The notes under the pieces were generated by a model. That model was not told the origin of the DNA. It did no database searches and saw only the letters and a list, made by a program, of their open reading frames with translations. From assembly GCA_002450905.1 (NCBI GenBank), contig DKAT01000015.1:1-64000 (forward strand): a stretch of 64,000 nucleotides of DNA, in the 5' to 3' direction. Shown here piece after piece: positions 45,689-54,572 of this stretch. The translations under genes were made by a program, and so were the position numbers. The stretch is from Spirochaetia bacterium UBA6919 (GTDB taxonomy: Bacteria > Spirochaetota > UBA6919). The number at the start of each line of letters is the position of its first letter. The first letter of the stretch is position 1.

Positions 45689-46567
45689 ATGGTATTATTA
45701 AATAAGGAACAGAAAACAGCACTTATATTCTTAATTATCTCTTTCACAATAGGTTTTGTCCTAAAAGAGGTGATTAATGTCTCTTTTGATGAGAAAACTG
45801 TGAGTGTAAATAATATAATCTCAGATCAAGGGGAATATTCCTCACTAATATCTTTAAAATTGCATAAGAAAATCAAGGTGTCCATTCAGGGAGCTGTTAA
45901 AAATCCTGGTGAGTATGAGATCCGAAGAGGTACAAGATATTTTGATCTCATTGAATTAGCTGGTGGTATAACTGATGAAGCAGATGAGTCCCGTATAAAA
46001 AAAAATTATTACCTAAAAAATAATGATGAATATTACGTTCCCTATAAAAAATCTCATAAGTATAGTCGATATAAATATGATAAATGGATAGAAATAGAAA
46101 TCTCAGGAGCTATCCAATCCCCTGGAAAATATCGCGTCAGGAAGGGTACACGGTATTTTGAATTAATTAAGTTAGCAGGTGGGTTAACACAGAATGCTGA
46201 TAAAAAGAAAATTAGAAAGAATTATTACTTAAAAGACGGACAGTCCTTTTATATCAAACCCTTGAAATTCAGAACAAAACAGGACTACAATGAAGAATTT
46301 CGCACTCCAAATTCCGATAATAAAAATAAATTTGTAACAAAACATGAAAATATATATAAAACTCCTGTGAGAAAGGATAAAAAAATCGAAGTTGAAATCA
46401 GAGGCGCAGTAAGAAAGCCAGGAGTATATACAATGGTCTATGGATCCCGATTCAATGATCTGGTAAGCATCTCTGGTGGATATTTAATCAATGCAAGAAA
46501 ACAATATAGAAATAATTATTTATTGAAAGACGGGGATAGTTATTATATCCCATATAATAAAAAATGA
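45689..46567 (+). CDS. Membrane-anchored protein with three SLBB repeats
   Basis: 292 residues. N-terminal anchor (~10-27, LIFLIISFTIGFVL), then three SLBB domains at roughly 56-115, 130-190 and 230-290. Each repeats the pattern IxGAVxxPGxYxxRxGxRYFDLIxLAGG followed by NYYLKDGxxYYIPY. Repeats 1 and 2 are very alike, so internal duplication is likely; repeat 3 is more diverged. SLBB domains bind glycans or vitamin B12-like ligands and occur in polysaccharide export and ComEA proteins; no export (Wza) domain or helix-hairpin-helix is present. Likely extracytoplasmic. It is followed 23 bases later by the acidic protein. Confidence 0.85.
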   Translation: MVLLNKEQKTALIFLIISFTIGFVLKEVINVSFDEKTVSVNNIISDQGEYSSLISLKLHKKIKVSIQGAVKNPGEYEIRRGTRYFDLIELAGGITDEADESRIKKNYYLKNNDEYYVPYKKSHKYSRYKYDKWIEIEISGAIQSPGKYRVRKGTRYFELIKLAGGLTQNADKKKIRKNYYLKDGQSFYIKPLKFRTKQDYNEEFRTPNSDNKNKFVTKHENIYKTPVRKDKKIEVEIRGAVRKPGVYTMVYGSRFNDLVSISGGYLINARKQYRNNYLLKDGDSYYIPYNKK

Positions 46568-46590
46568 TTTGACGAAATAAGGACGACATT

Positions 46591-48231
46591 ATGGCTGAGG
46601 AAATCAAACAAACTACTGTTAGTAAGGAAGGCTTTGAAATCAAACCTGATTTAACTGAAATACCTATCCTATCGTTTGATGAAGAATTAAAAGATGATTT
46701 TGATGAATCTATGCTGGAAGGAGAAGAAGCGATTATCGATTTTGTTGAAGAAGATGAATCGATTATGGAAGATATTGAAGATAGCCAATCTATAATTGAT
46801 GAAATAGATAACGAGTCTGATCAGGATTTCATGTCGTCTACACAAGAAATTGAAGAGGTGGTTGATTTTATAGATGAATCAGTAAAGATAGATCCTGATA
46901 TTAATCATCACCTTGATGGCCATCTGGATATATCTGAGGAAGATCATGATTCCGATGATTTTAACAAAGTTCATGTCATGAATGATGAGAATGAAACTGA
47001 AAATACTGATAATAAAGAATATAACCAGCTTAAAGTAGATCCAGATATAGTTGAAACACCTCCTGGTTCAATCAATGAAGAGAATCAGACCGAGCAAAAT
47101 AATACCATTCAAGATGATGCCATGATCGACGAGATGATAACTCTGGATGATACAGATATAACCGATGTTGAAGAAGAGGAAGATGAGGTATTTAAGAATT
47201 TTAATTTTATGGAAAATGGAGGTAATCATGATTTTCAGCAATCAAATGATACTTCTGAAGAAAACGATATTGTATTAATTATTGAAGATGAGATTTATGA
47301 GGCTAATAATGAAGATATTTACAACCCTGAATTATCAAATCTTAAACATGAGCCAGTAATTGAAGAAAATATAGACATCCCAATTCTTCCGGGTGAAAGT
47401 TTACAGGATGATAAAAATGAATTTGATGATCAAAACCGTTTAAACATTCATGATGATGTCAATGAGGAATTTATCCAATTCACTGAAGAGGATTTTGATG
47501 AACACCATATGAAAATGAATATTCCTTTAGAACAAATTGACAAAAAAGAGATTCACCAAGAAGATGACATGGTATATCTAGAAGACGATATGATTTTAGG
47601 TTCAGAAAATCATATAATTAACAATTTGCAATATGACAGTTTACCAAATAGTGGTTTAAGTGATGATTATGAAGAAGAATTGATTATTGATAATTCAACA
47701 GATGATATCAGTGATGATATTATAAGTGAACTTGTTGGAGAAGTCCATCTCAAAGAAGATGAGGGTCTTCTTGAAAGTCTGTCTCTAAAAGATGATGAGA
47801 TTGATCTAAGTCCTGAAATAAAGCCAGATATACCTCCTTTTGACGAAAATATAACTAATGTTCATAAGGAAATGATAATTAATCTTGATGAAGATGATTC
47901 TGATTCACATCTTGATTATGTTCTCCTTGAGGAAAAACATCTTGAAATATTGCCAGAAAAACAAATAGAGGTGGATAATCATCAAATTCAATCACAAGTT
48001 ATTGATGAAAAAATATCTGAAAATATTATCACAGATGACAAAAACTTACCTCAAACAGAAGAAATTAAATTAGATGTTTCTGTAACTGATTCACAAAAAG
48101 AAGAAATAAAAGAAATTTTAAAATATATGGATACTTTATTTGCAGATTTGCCGACAGAGAAAATTAAAGAATTTGCTAATTCAAAATACTATGAACTATA
48201 TAACAAAATCTTCGATGAACTAGGGATTTAA
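46591..48231 (+). CDS. Highly acidic low-complexity protein with conserved C-terminal helix
   Basis: 546 residues, dominated by Asp, Glu, Ile and Asn with no cysteine-rich or catalytic motif over residues 1-490; this part should be disordered. The last ~45 residues form a distinct helical segment (EIKEILKYMDTLF, LPTEKIKEFANSKYYELYNK, IFDELGI). That ending resembles one I associate with spirochaete proteins linked to motility or cell-envelope organisation; I am unsure of the exact family. The acidic region resembles the N-terminal half of the fliG-linked TPR protein. Its stop abuts the ATG of the GAF-like gene (no spacer). Confidence 0.75.
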   Translation: MAEEIKQTTVSKEGFEIKPDLTEIPILSFDEELKDDFDESMLEGEEAIIDFVEEDESIMEDIEDSQSIIDEIDNESDQDFMSSTQEIEEVVDFIDESVKIDPDINHHLDGHLDISEEDHDSDDFNKVHVMNDENETENTDNKEYNQLKVDPDIVETPPGSINEENQTEQNNTIQDDAMIDEMITLDDTDITDVEEEEDEVFKNFNFMENGGNHDFQQSNDTSEENDIVLIIEDEIYEANNEDIYNPELSNLKHEPVIEENIDIPILPGESLQDDKNEFDDQNRLNIHDDVNEEFIQFTEEDFDEHHMKMNIPLEQIDKKEIHQEDDMVYLEDDMILGSENHIINNLQYDSLPNSGLSDDYEEELIIDNSTDDISDDIISELVGEVHLKEDEGLLESLSLKDDEIDLSPEIKPDIPPFDENITNVHKEMIINLDEDDSDSHLDYVLLEEKHLEILPEKQIEVDNHQIQSQVIDEKISENIITDDKNLPQTEEIKLDVSVTDSQKEEIKEILKYMDTLFADLPTEKIKEFANSKYYELYNKIFDELGI

Positions 48232-48855
48232 ATGGGATTACGTGACCAGGCTAATTTTCTGACTATGAGTCTTCGTGAGAAAGCATTATTTATTTTAGAA
48301 AAAGAAGCAAAAGAAGAAAGTTATTTAATATGTTCAAATATCGTTGATCTTTCTAATAATTCATTTCCTACACAAATAAATGAATCTATTAAGAATTTTA
48401 TTATGGCTTGCATTGATCAATTTGAACTAGGGGATATAATTTTAATTCAATTAAATACCCCAGGAATTCCTTCAAAAGTATATATTCATGAAAAAAATAA
48501 AAAATCTACTATTATCCAAAAAGAACTAGATATTCCCATTGGTGATTTTGATTTATTTTTAGAATCAGAACAATTATCTGCCCCACAAAATATTTCTAAA
48601 CATAATCAAAAAAGGAAATCACTTAGCGATTCCCTCCAATCTTTATTAGATCAATATGATGTTGAGCAATTGATTACTCTTGTGTCAAATAAAAAAACCG
48701 TTGCACTTTTATTTGTTGGGAAATTAAAACCTACAAAACCTTTTACCGCTGTTGAACTTAATCTTCTTCAATTCATATCCATTTTCGGTGGAAATCTTTT
48801 AAAAAACAATATTGAGTGCGAGAATTGTCAAAATAAATTATCAGTAGAGAAGTAA
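48232..48855 (+). CDS. GAF-like domain protein (207 aa)
   Basis: Not firmly recognised. The C-terminal half ends like a GAF domain: TVALLFVGKLKPTKPFTAVE, then LNLLQFISIFGGNLLKNN. The N-terminal half is mixed alpha/beta (EESYLICSNIVDLSNN). Two cysteines near the C-terminus (CENCQNK) form a CxxC. It starts immediately at the stop of the acidic-protein gene, so the two are probably co-translated; a small-molecule or signalling role is inferred only from the fold. Confidence 0.6.
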   Translation: MGLRDQANFLTMSLREKALFILEKEAKEESYLICSNIVDLSNNSFPTQINESIKNFIMACIDQFELGDIILIQLNTPGIPSKVYIHEKNKKSTIIQKELDIPIGDFDLFLESEQLSAPQNISKHNQKRKSLSDSLQSLLDQYDVEQLITLVSNKKTVALLFVGKLKPTKPFTAVELNLLQFISIFGGNLLKNNIECENCQNKLSVEK

Positions 48856-48957
48856 ATTGGTAATAAATTTGGATGAAATGAATATCATCTAACTCATACC
48901 CGATATCTTGATAAAATTATTCAGTTCTTATATGTTAGTAAGATTCCTGGAAAAAAT

Positions 48958-50586
48958 ATGATCCAAGAAAAGACTTTTTTTCAATTACAAACTTCAAAAA
49001 ACGGACTTCCAATCTTAAAATATAAAGATATTTGTCTCCATAGCCCATATGATCCAGTACGTGATGCTCAAAAAAGTTTATCCAGTCTTGATTTTAAAAA
49101 TAAAAAGATCATAATAATCTATGGACTGGCACTTGGTTATCATGTTGAATATATCCTTAATCTTAATTTAAAATCACAAATAATTGTTATTGAGAAAAAT
49201 CCTGAAATCATAGAATATTTAAAAAAATCTCATCGTCTTGATATATTTAGAAATCATATCCATCTCTTTGTGGATGATTTAAAGACCTTAGAAAATTCAC
49301 TTGATTTCCTTATTGAAGAGCAAAGTGCTGATAATATTATCCAGTGGGATCATAAGCCATCACTAAGTATTGGTGAGGAATATTATAATCAGGCTAAATT
49401 TTGTGTGAATAAAATATTAAAAATTAAATTACAAAGTTATATAACAACACTTGGATTTTCTAAAAGATGGCATGAAAATATATTAAAAAACTTAAAATAT
49501 ATAAGACATTTTTATAAGTTAAACAAAAAACTAGATGTCCCGGTATTCATAATAGGAAGTGGACCTGGTTTAGATGATCATCTGCGACATCTTCCTAGCC
49601 TGAAAAATTATGGAATTATTATTGCCCTGGCTCCAGTATTTCACCATTTAATAAAACAGGGTATAGATCCCCATTTTGTCATATCAACAGACGCAGGTAT
49701 TGCTAATCGAATTCATCATCTTCCTGATAATTCAAGTATTTCAAAAACAATTCTTGTAACGTCACTTTCCGTATCTTCTTATATTTTTAAAACATGGAAA
49801 GGAGATATTTTAATAATCAACCAGAAGCTCCCCCTTGAGGATTATTTATTAGATAATACAATGGAAATCCCCATGAAAGGAACAGTTTTTATAAGTTCTT
49901 TTGAACTAGCAAAACAAATATCTTCAGGGCCTATTATACTTTTGGGACTTGATTTTGCTTATCATAAAGGAAAATATCATTTTTGTGAAAACAACATGGA
50001 AAAGATTTTTTTATTCAAATCAAATAAATTAAACAATTTTGATAATCAGCTTCATCAATTTCTCCAAAGATTTCAAAAAGTAATTTTAAAGGGATATTAT
50101 AACGATGATATATTAACAAATTCATCTATGGAAAGTTATCTTAATTATTTTCAACACGAAGTGCAACTTACAAAAAATAAAATATATTCTATGGATTCTC
50201 ATGGAGCATTTATTAAAGGGGTAACTTTAATAACATTCAATAAATTATTTGGAATATTAAATACTCTTTCCCAACCTTTATCGCCAGAAATGATTATCAA
50301 AAAAACAGATTCATCTGCTATAAAAGTATTTCAAGATAAAATTAAATCTCTATTAAATGAATATCAGAATCTGAAAAAAGATATTGAATTAAAATCAGAA
50401 GTTACTGAAGGCGATCTGGTAGAAAATATGTATTATTCAAAGCCATTTCGAGATGTCTTACAAATGAGTTTATGTAGGATTTTCAAGAATAAATTACCTG
50501 TTAATGAAATATATTCTGAAGTATCCTCCTCACTGAATCGATCAATCAATTATATATTGAAATATCTTACATTAAATACCAAATAA
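48958..50586 (+). CDS. DUF115/Maf-type protein (motility-associated glycosyltransferase-like)
   Basis: 542 residues. The central DUF115 (MptE/Maf-like) domain starts near 195: VPVFIIGSGPGLDDHLRHLP, then IIALAPVFHHLIKQGIDPHF and a VISTDAG acidic site, followed by GPIILLGLDFAY (~320-331). The N-terminal ~150 residues have a Rossmann-like IIIYGLALGYHVEYI and IVIEKNPEIIEYL. Maf proteins transfer nonulosonic acids to flagellin in Campylobacter and relatives; spirochaetes carry DUF115 proteins too. No sugar-biosynthesis genes are adjacent. The 3' end overlaps the 3' end of mlaE on the opposite strand by 15 bases. Confidence 0.8.
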   Translation: MIQEKTFFQLQTSKNGLPILKYKDICLHSPYDPVRDAQKSLSSLDFKNKKIIIIYGLALGYHVEYILNLNLKSQIIVIEKNPEIIEYLKKSHRLDIFRNHIHLFVDDLKTLENSLDFLIEEQSADNIIQWDHKPSLSIGEEYYNQAKFCVNKILKIKLQSYITTLGFSKRWHENILKNLKYIRHFYKLNKKLDVPVFIIGSGPGLDDHLRHLPSLKNYGIIIALAPVFHHLIKQGIDPHFVISTDAGIANRIHHLPDNSSISKTILVTSLSVSSYIFKTWKGDILIINQKLPLEDYLLDNTMEIPMKGTVFISSFELAKQISSGPIILLGLDFAYHKGKYHFCENNMEKIFLFKSNKLNNFDNQLHQFLQRFQKVILKGYYNDDILTNSSMESYLNYFQHEVQLTKNKIYSMDSHGAFIKGVTLITFNKLFGILNTLSQPLSPEMIIKKTDSSAIKVFQDKIKSLLNEYQNLKKDIELKSEVTEGDLVENMYYSKPFRDVLQMSLCRIFKNKLPVNEIYSEVSSSLNRSINYILKYLTLNTK

Positions 50587-51363
50587 ATTGATCATCAAAT
50601 TATTTAAAAAATAATCTGCAACAATAATACTTATGCTTGAGACAACTACGGCTTTTGTTGTCGCTTTCCCAACACCTACGGCTCCACCAAATGTTTTGAA
50701 CCCCTCATAACAACTTATAATTGCCATGATCCCGCCAAAAAATGCTGATTTGATAAGACCACCTAGTATATCATACATATTTACATAGGTTGCAAGTCGC
50801 TCTAAATACAATTCACTATTTTGATTAAAATTATATACTGCAACCAGAGATCCCCCAAAAATACCAATTACATTTGCTATCATAGCTAATAATGGAAACA
50901 TTGTTACTGCTGCAATCAGCCTGGGAACAACGAGATATTGTATTGGATTGGCAGATAAAGTAACAAGAGCATCAATCTGTTCTGTCACTTTCATAGTTCC
51001 TAATTCAGCAGCAATAGCAGAACCTATCCTTCCTGTTACCATCAGTGAAGTCAATGATGGACCAAGTTCTCTTACAAAGGATAATCCTACTACTCCTCCA
51101 AGAAATTGGGAAGATCCCTGTAATTTTTTTTCTAAGGTAAATCCAAACTGTAATGCTAATACCATCCCAACTGCAAAAGCTGTTCCAAAAGCAACAGGAA
51201 TGGAATTATATCCAATCTTAACCATCTGATCAAGAAGATTTTTAAATGAAAAAGGTTTTTTAAATGTGAATAAGAGTGCCTGGAAGGCTATCATACTAAC
51301 CTCTCCCAGTCTTATAAATAGAAATATGATTTGACTTCCGAATTTCTCAATAATTTTTTTCAT
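50572..51363 (-). CDS. mlaE: MlaE-family lipid ABC transporter permease
   Basis: Inner-membrane permease for phospholipid transport between membranes. 263 residues, five to six membrane segments, with the MlaE core: VAFGTAFAVGMVLALQFG, GLSFVRELGPSLTSLMVTGR, GSAIAAELGTMKVTEQIDAL, NPIQYLVVPRLIAAV and the SAFFGGIMAIISCYEG loop. The frame opens at a TTG (51369); the ATG at 51363 is the likelier start. The ATPase (MlaF) and MCE protein (MlaD) are not beside it in this window. Convergent with the DUF115 gene, with overlapping ends. Confidence 0.93.
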   Translation of the reverse strand: MKKIIEKFGSQIIFLFIRLGEVSMIAFQALLFTFKKPFSFKNLLDQMVKIGYNSIPVAFGTAFAVGMVLALQFGFTLEKKLQGSSQFLGGVVGLSFVRELGPSLTSLMVTGRIGSAIAAELGTMKVTEQIDALVTLSANPIQYLVVPRLIAAVTMFPLLAMIANVIGIFGGSLVAVYNFNQNSELYLERLATYVNMYDILGGLIKSAFFGGIMAIISCYEGFKTFGGAVGVGKATTKAVVVSSISIIVADYFLNNLMINLFGI

Positions 51364-51890
51364 AACCAAATATTACTTTTCAAGTGTTTTATATGAACAG
51401 AGTATTTTAATCGATTATCTAAAACATATTTATTACATATACTCTATAATCTTGATTATATCTATCGTAAGAAATGGGAAGAAATATCAACACAATAAAA
51501 AATATTTTGGAAAGTATCACTCAATAACTGGATAGAAATAATAATTTTAATATTTTCAATTATATTAAAGAATAAGTTAATTCTAATTAAAAAATCATCA
51601 ACATAGCATTTTTAAAAAGAAAATTATAAGAAAATTTATGTAATCTTTACACAATATGTGGAAAAATTAACCTATTTATACTATAATCTGACTATATCAG
51701 GTTTGAAGAATAAAAACAATTTTCTATAGATTATGATTTAAAAATTATTTATTATATTTGAATGTATGGCATAATTATTGATTATAAATTATCAGAAATA
51801 TAATTAAAATAAAACTATTTTAGTTTATTTATAAATTCTCTATAAAAATCATGAAAGAAACTCTAAAAGAATATAAACTTGGGACATAAT
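51364..51890. other. 527-base gap before the chemotaxis genes
   Basis: Very AT-rich, between divergent mlaE and cheR, and should hold both promoters. TATAAT at 51681-51686 is a possible -10, but no matching -35 is evident. I see no ORF, RNA gene or FliA-type promoter. Confidence 0.5.
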
Positions 51891-52730
51891 ATGAATTATA
51901 CAATGATAACCAATGAAATCACTGATAAAGATTTCAAGAAGTTTAGTGATTTGATATATCGCGAAAGTGGAATCCACCTGAAAGATGAGAAAAAATCTCT
52001 TATTAATTCTAGACTAGGAAAAGTTCTCAGACAGCGAAATCTTAATTCCTATACAGATTACTATAATCTAATAGTCAATGACAACACTGGAAATGAGATT
52101 ATTCAGCTTCTTGATCTTGTTTCAACAAATAAAACATTTTTTTTCAGAGAATATAATCATTTTGAATATTTGAACTCGAAAATTATTCCTGATATTACGA
52201 GAAATAATGAAAAATCTCACCAAATCGATATTTGGAGCGCAGGATGTTCATCAGGGGAAGAAGCCTATAGTTTGGCTATCACTCTAAAGGAGTTTTTTAA
52301 AACATCAATGGATTGGTTTATCAAGATTACGGCGACAGATATCTCTACAATAGTTCTATCCAAAGCACAAAATGGGATCTACCATCAAAGTGAATTTGAA
52401 AACGTCTCGGATCATCTCATTAAAAAATATTTCCAGTATGGGGTAGAACACTGGGATGGTTATTTAAGGGTAAAAAAAGAATTAAAATCTATTATCCAGT
52501 TTCAGAGGTTCAACCTCCTAGATAAATTTAATAGCCTGAGAAAGTTTGATGTTATTTTTTGTCGAAATGTACTGATATACTTTGATAAAGATACGCAGCA
52601 GTCTATTATCTCTAAATTTGCTGAACAGTTAAACCCCAAAGGATATCTCATCGTTGGACATTCTGAAAGCCTTTTTAATATTAAACACAATTTAATTTAT
52701 ATTAAACCTACAATCTATCAGAAGAATTGA
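51891..52730 (+). CDS. cheR: Chemotaxis protein methyltransferase
   Basis: Methylates glutamates on chemoreceptors using S-adenosylmethionine. 279 residues: N-terminal helical domain (DKDFKKFSDLIYRESGI), then the Rossmann methyltransferase with DIWSAGCSSGEEAYSLAI (motif I), the ITATDIS acidic ribose-binding site and FDVIFCRNVLIYFDKDTQQ, ending LIVGHSESLF. The frame opens at a TTG (51879); the ATG at 51891, with GGGA upstream, fits the family N-terminus. First gene of the chemotaxis series. Confidence 0.95.
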   Translation: MNYTMITNEITDKDFKKFSDLIYRESGIHLKDEKKSLINSRLGKVLRQRNLNSYTDYYNLIVNDNTGNEIIQLLDLVSTNKTFFFREYNHFEYLNSKIIPDITRNNEKSHQIDIWSAGCSSGEEAYSLAITLKEFFKTSMDWFIKITATDISTIVLSKAQNGIYHQSEFENVSDHLIKKYFQYGVEHWDGYLRVKKELKSIIQFQRFNLLDKFNSLRKFDVIFCRNVLIYFDKDTQQSIISKFAEQLNPKGYLIVGHSESLFNIKHNLIYIKPTIYQKN

Positions 52731-52756
52731 TGATTGTTTAAAATAAGAGTATAAAA

Positions 52757-53227
52757 ATGATAATTACTGTCGGTGTCGCTGATATGAAAATCTCAACAAA
52801 TAAGGATGCTAATTTAATAACTTATGCTCTTGGTACATGTATTGGATTATCAATTTATGATCAGCAGAGACAAATAGGAGGGCTTCTCCACTTCATGCTC
52901 CCTGATTCAACCAGAATAAGAAATAATAATCACTATATGTGTGCTGACACAGCGGTACCCTTATTTCTCTCTCATTTTGAAGAGGTGGGTGGTCGCCCGG
53001 GAAAATCTGTTCTAAAAGCTTCAGGTGCTGCAAACATCTCTGATAAAAAGGATTTCTTCAGAATAGCCAGTGGAAACGTGAATGCTTTAATTGATATTTT
53101 AAAGCAAAATCGGCTATTCCTTGATAACTTTGATTTTGGTGGTAATTTCTATAGAACCATGAAAATCTCCCTCAATAATGGAGATGTCACATGTCGAAAT
53201 CATGATCGGGGTCATTGGAGATTATGA
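52757..53227 (+). CDS. cheD: Chemoreceptor glutamine deamidase
   Basis: Deamidates receptor glutamines and modulates adaptation. 156 residues. The catalytic cysteine is in YALGTCIGLSIYD (Cys28) and the histidine in GGLLHFMLPDS; the later block LKASGAANISDKKDFFRIAS replaces the more usual Gly-Gly-Ala form. AAGAG lies eight bases before the ATG. It sits 26 bases after cheR. No cheC, its usual binding partner, is seen. Confidence 0.93.
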   Translation: MIITVGVADMKISTNKDANLITYALGTCIGLSIYDQQRQIGGLLHFMLPDSTRIRNNNHYMCADTAVPLFLSHFEEVGGRPGKSVLKASGAANISDKKDFFRIASGNVNALIDILKQNRLFLDNFDFGGNFYRTMKISLNNGDVTCRNHDRGHWRL

Positions 53228-53335
53228 TAAATATATTTCACATGTTAAACAAATTGATCCACCAGCGGATATATTTGATACATAATATATAAATTTCTCT
53301 AGGGCACTCATCAAATGAATAACGGATAGAGTCAA

Positions 53336-54370
53336 ATGATAAAAGTTTTAATAGTAGACGATTCAGCGGTAGTTAGATCAATCCTTACAGAAACCCTCTC
53401 TTCAGATCCAGAAATAGAGGTAGTGGGAACTGCACCAGATCCATACATCGCAAGAAATAAGATCCTCAAATTCAAACCAGATGTCATTACCCTCGACGTC
53501 AAAATGCCCAAAATGGATGGATTATCATTTCTTGATAAAATTATGAAATATCATCCCATCCCGGTGGTTATTGTAAGTTCTACAACAAAAGAAGGGAGTA
53601 TTAATGCCCTGAAAGCCCTTGAAATGGGAGCTATAGATTTTGTATCTAAACCAGGAAATGATTCACAAAGTGTATTAGAGATGAAATCAGAACTCATCAC
53701 AAAGGTGAAAAGTGCATCGCAGGTTAAATTAAAACCAAGTCCCTATCAAAATCAGAATGACGAACCTGCACCAGTTATTCAGTCCAATTATAAATCAAAA
53801 AAAAAAAATCTCATCGCTATCGGTGCTTCCACAGGGGGAACTGAGGCTATTAAAGCTATTTTATATAATCTCCCTACAAATCTTCCAGGAATAGTAATCG
53901 TAATTCACATGCCACCGGTATTCACAAAATCATACGCAGATCGGTTAAATCAGGATTGCCAACTCCATGTTAAAGAAGCTGAAAATAATGATAAAATCTT
54001 ACCCGGCCACGTATTGATTGCCCCAGGAGATCACCATATGGTTGTTAAAAAATTATCAGGACAATATGTCGTCCAACTCCAAAATGGACCCAAAGTAAAT
54101 CATCAACGACCCGCTGTAGATACTTTATTCCAGTCTGTTGCAAAGGAGGCTGGCTCAGATGCTATTGGTATCATCTTAACTGGCATGGGGAAAGATGGTG
54201 CCCAGGGAATGCTTGAAATGAAAAATAATAATGCCTATACAATTGCTCAGGATGAATCGAGTTGTGTGATTTTTGGAATGCCAAAAGAAGCCATCAAAAA
54301 TGGATCCGTGGATGTGGTAAAACACCTGCACCATATTCCATCTCACTTGGTACATCTTTTGATGAATTAG
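53336..54370 (+). CDS. cheB: Chemotaxis response regulator protein-glutamate methylesterase
   Basis: Removes methyl groups from receptors when phosphorylated. 344 residues. The receiver domain (~1-120) has the acidic pocket VDDSAVVRS (Asp8/9), phospho-acceptor Asp54 (VITLDVKMPKMDG) and FVSKPG lysine. The methylesterase domain (~155-344) has the triad Ser in IGASTGGTEA, His in VIHMPPVFTKSYADRL and Asp in TGMGKDGAQGM. The linker is Pro/Asn/Gln-rich. A 108-base gap separates it from cheD. Confidence 0.96.
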   Translation: MIKVLIVDDSAVVRSILTETLSSDPEIEVVGTAPDPYIARNKILKFKPDVITLDVKMPKMDGLSFLDKIMKYHPIPVVIVSSTTKEGSINALKALEMGAIDFVSKPGNDSQSVLEMKSELITKVKSASQVKLKPSPYQNQNDEPAPVIQSNYKSKKKNLIAIGASTGGTEAIKAILYNLPTNLPGIVIVIHMPPVFTKSYADRLNQDCQLHVKEAENNDKILPGHVLIAPGDHHMVVKKLSGQYVVQLQNGPKVNHQRPAVDTLFQSVAKEAGSDAIGIILTGMGKDGAQGMLEMKNNNAYTIAQDESSCVIFGMPKEAIKNGSVDVVKHLHHIPSHLVHLLMN

Positions 54371-54572
54371 CTTATAAAGCTAAAAAAATATTATATTATC
54401 ACTAAATTATACTAAATTGACTTGACCTAATAATTTTAAATATATATTTATTATATGAGATGAGAAAACAAAGATAAATTGGCTAAATAGGGAATAAAAT
54501 TGAGCCAATGTAATTAAATATAATAAATATAAAAAATTAATAAGTAATATTCTCTTCAAAGGAAAGCTATTT

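Noticed and set aside
46591..48231. Repeat-rich phage or surface adhesin
   Set aside because: There is no signal peptide, no regular repeat and no anchor; the composition is disordered acidic with a single conserved helical end.
54367..54396. TTAGCTT/AAGCTAA hairpin after cheB as a terminator
   Set aside because: The stem is short and AT-only in part, overlaps the stop codon, and is followed by A residues on the coding strand, not T.
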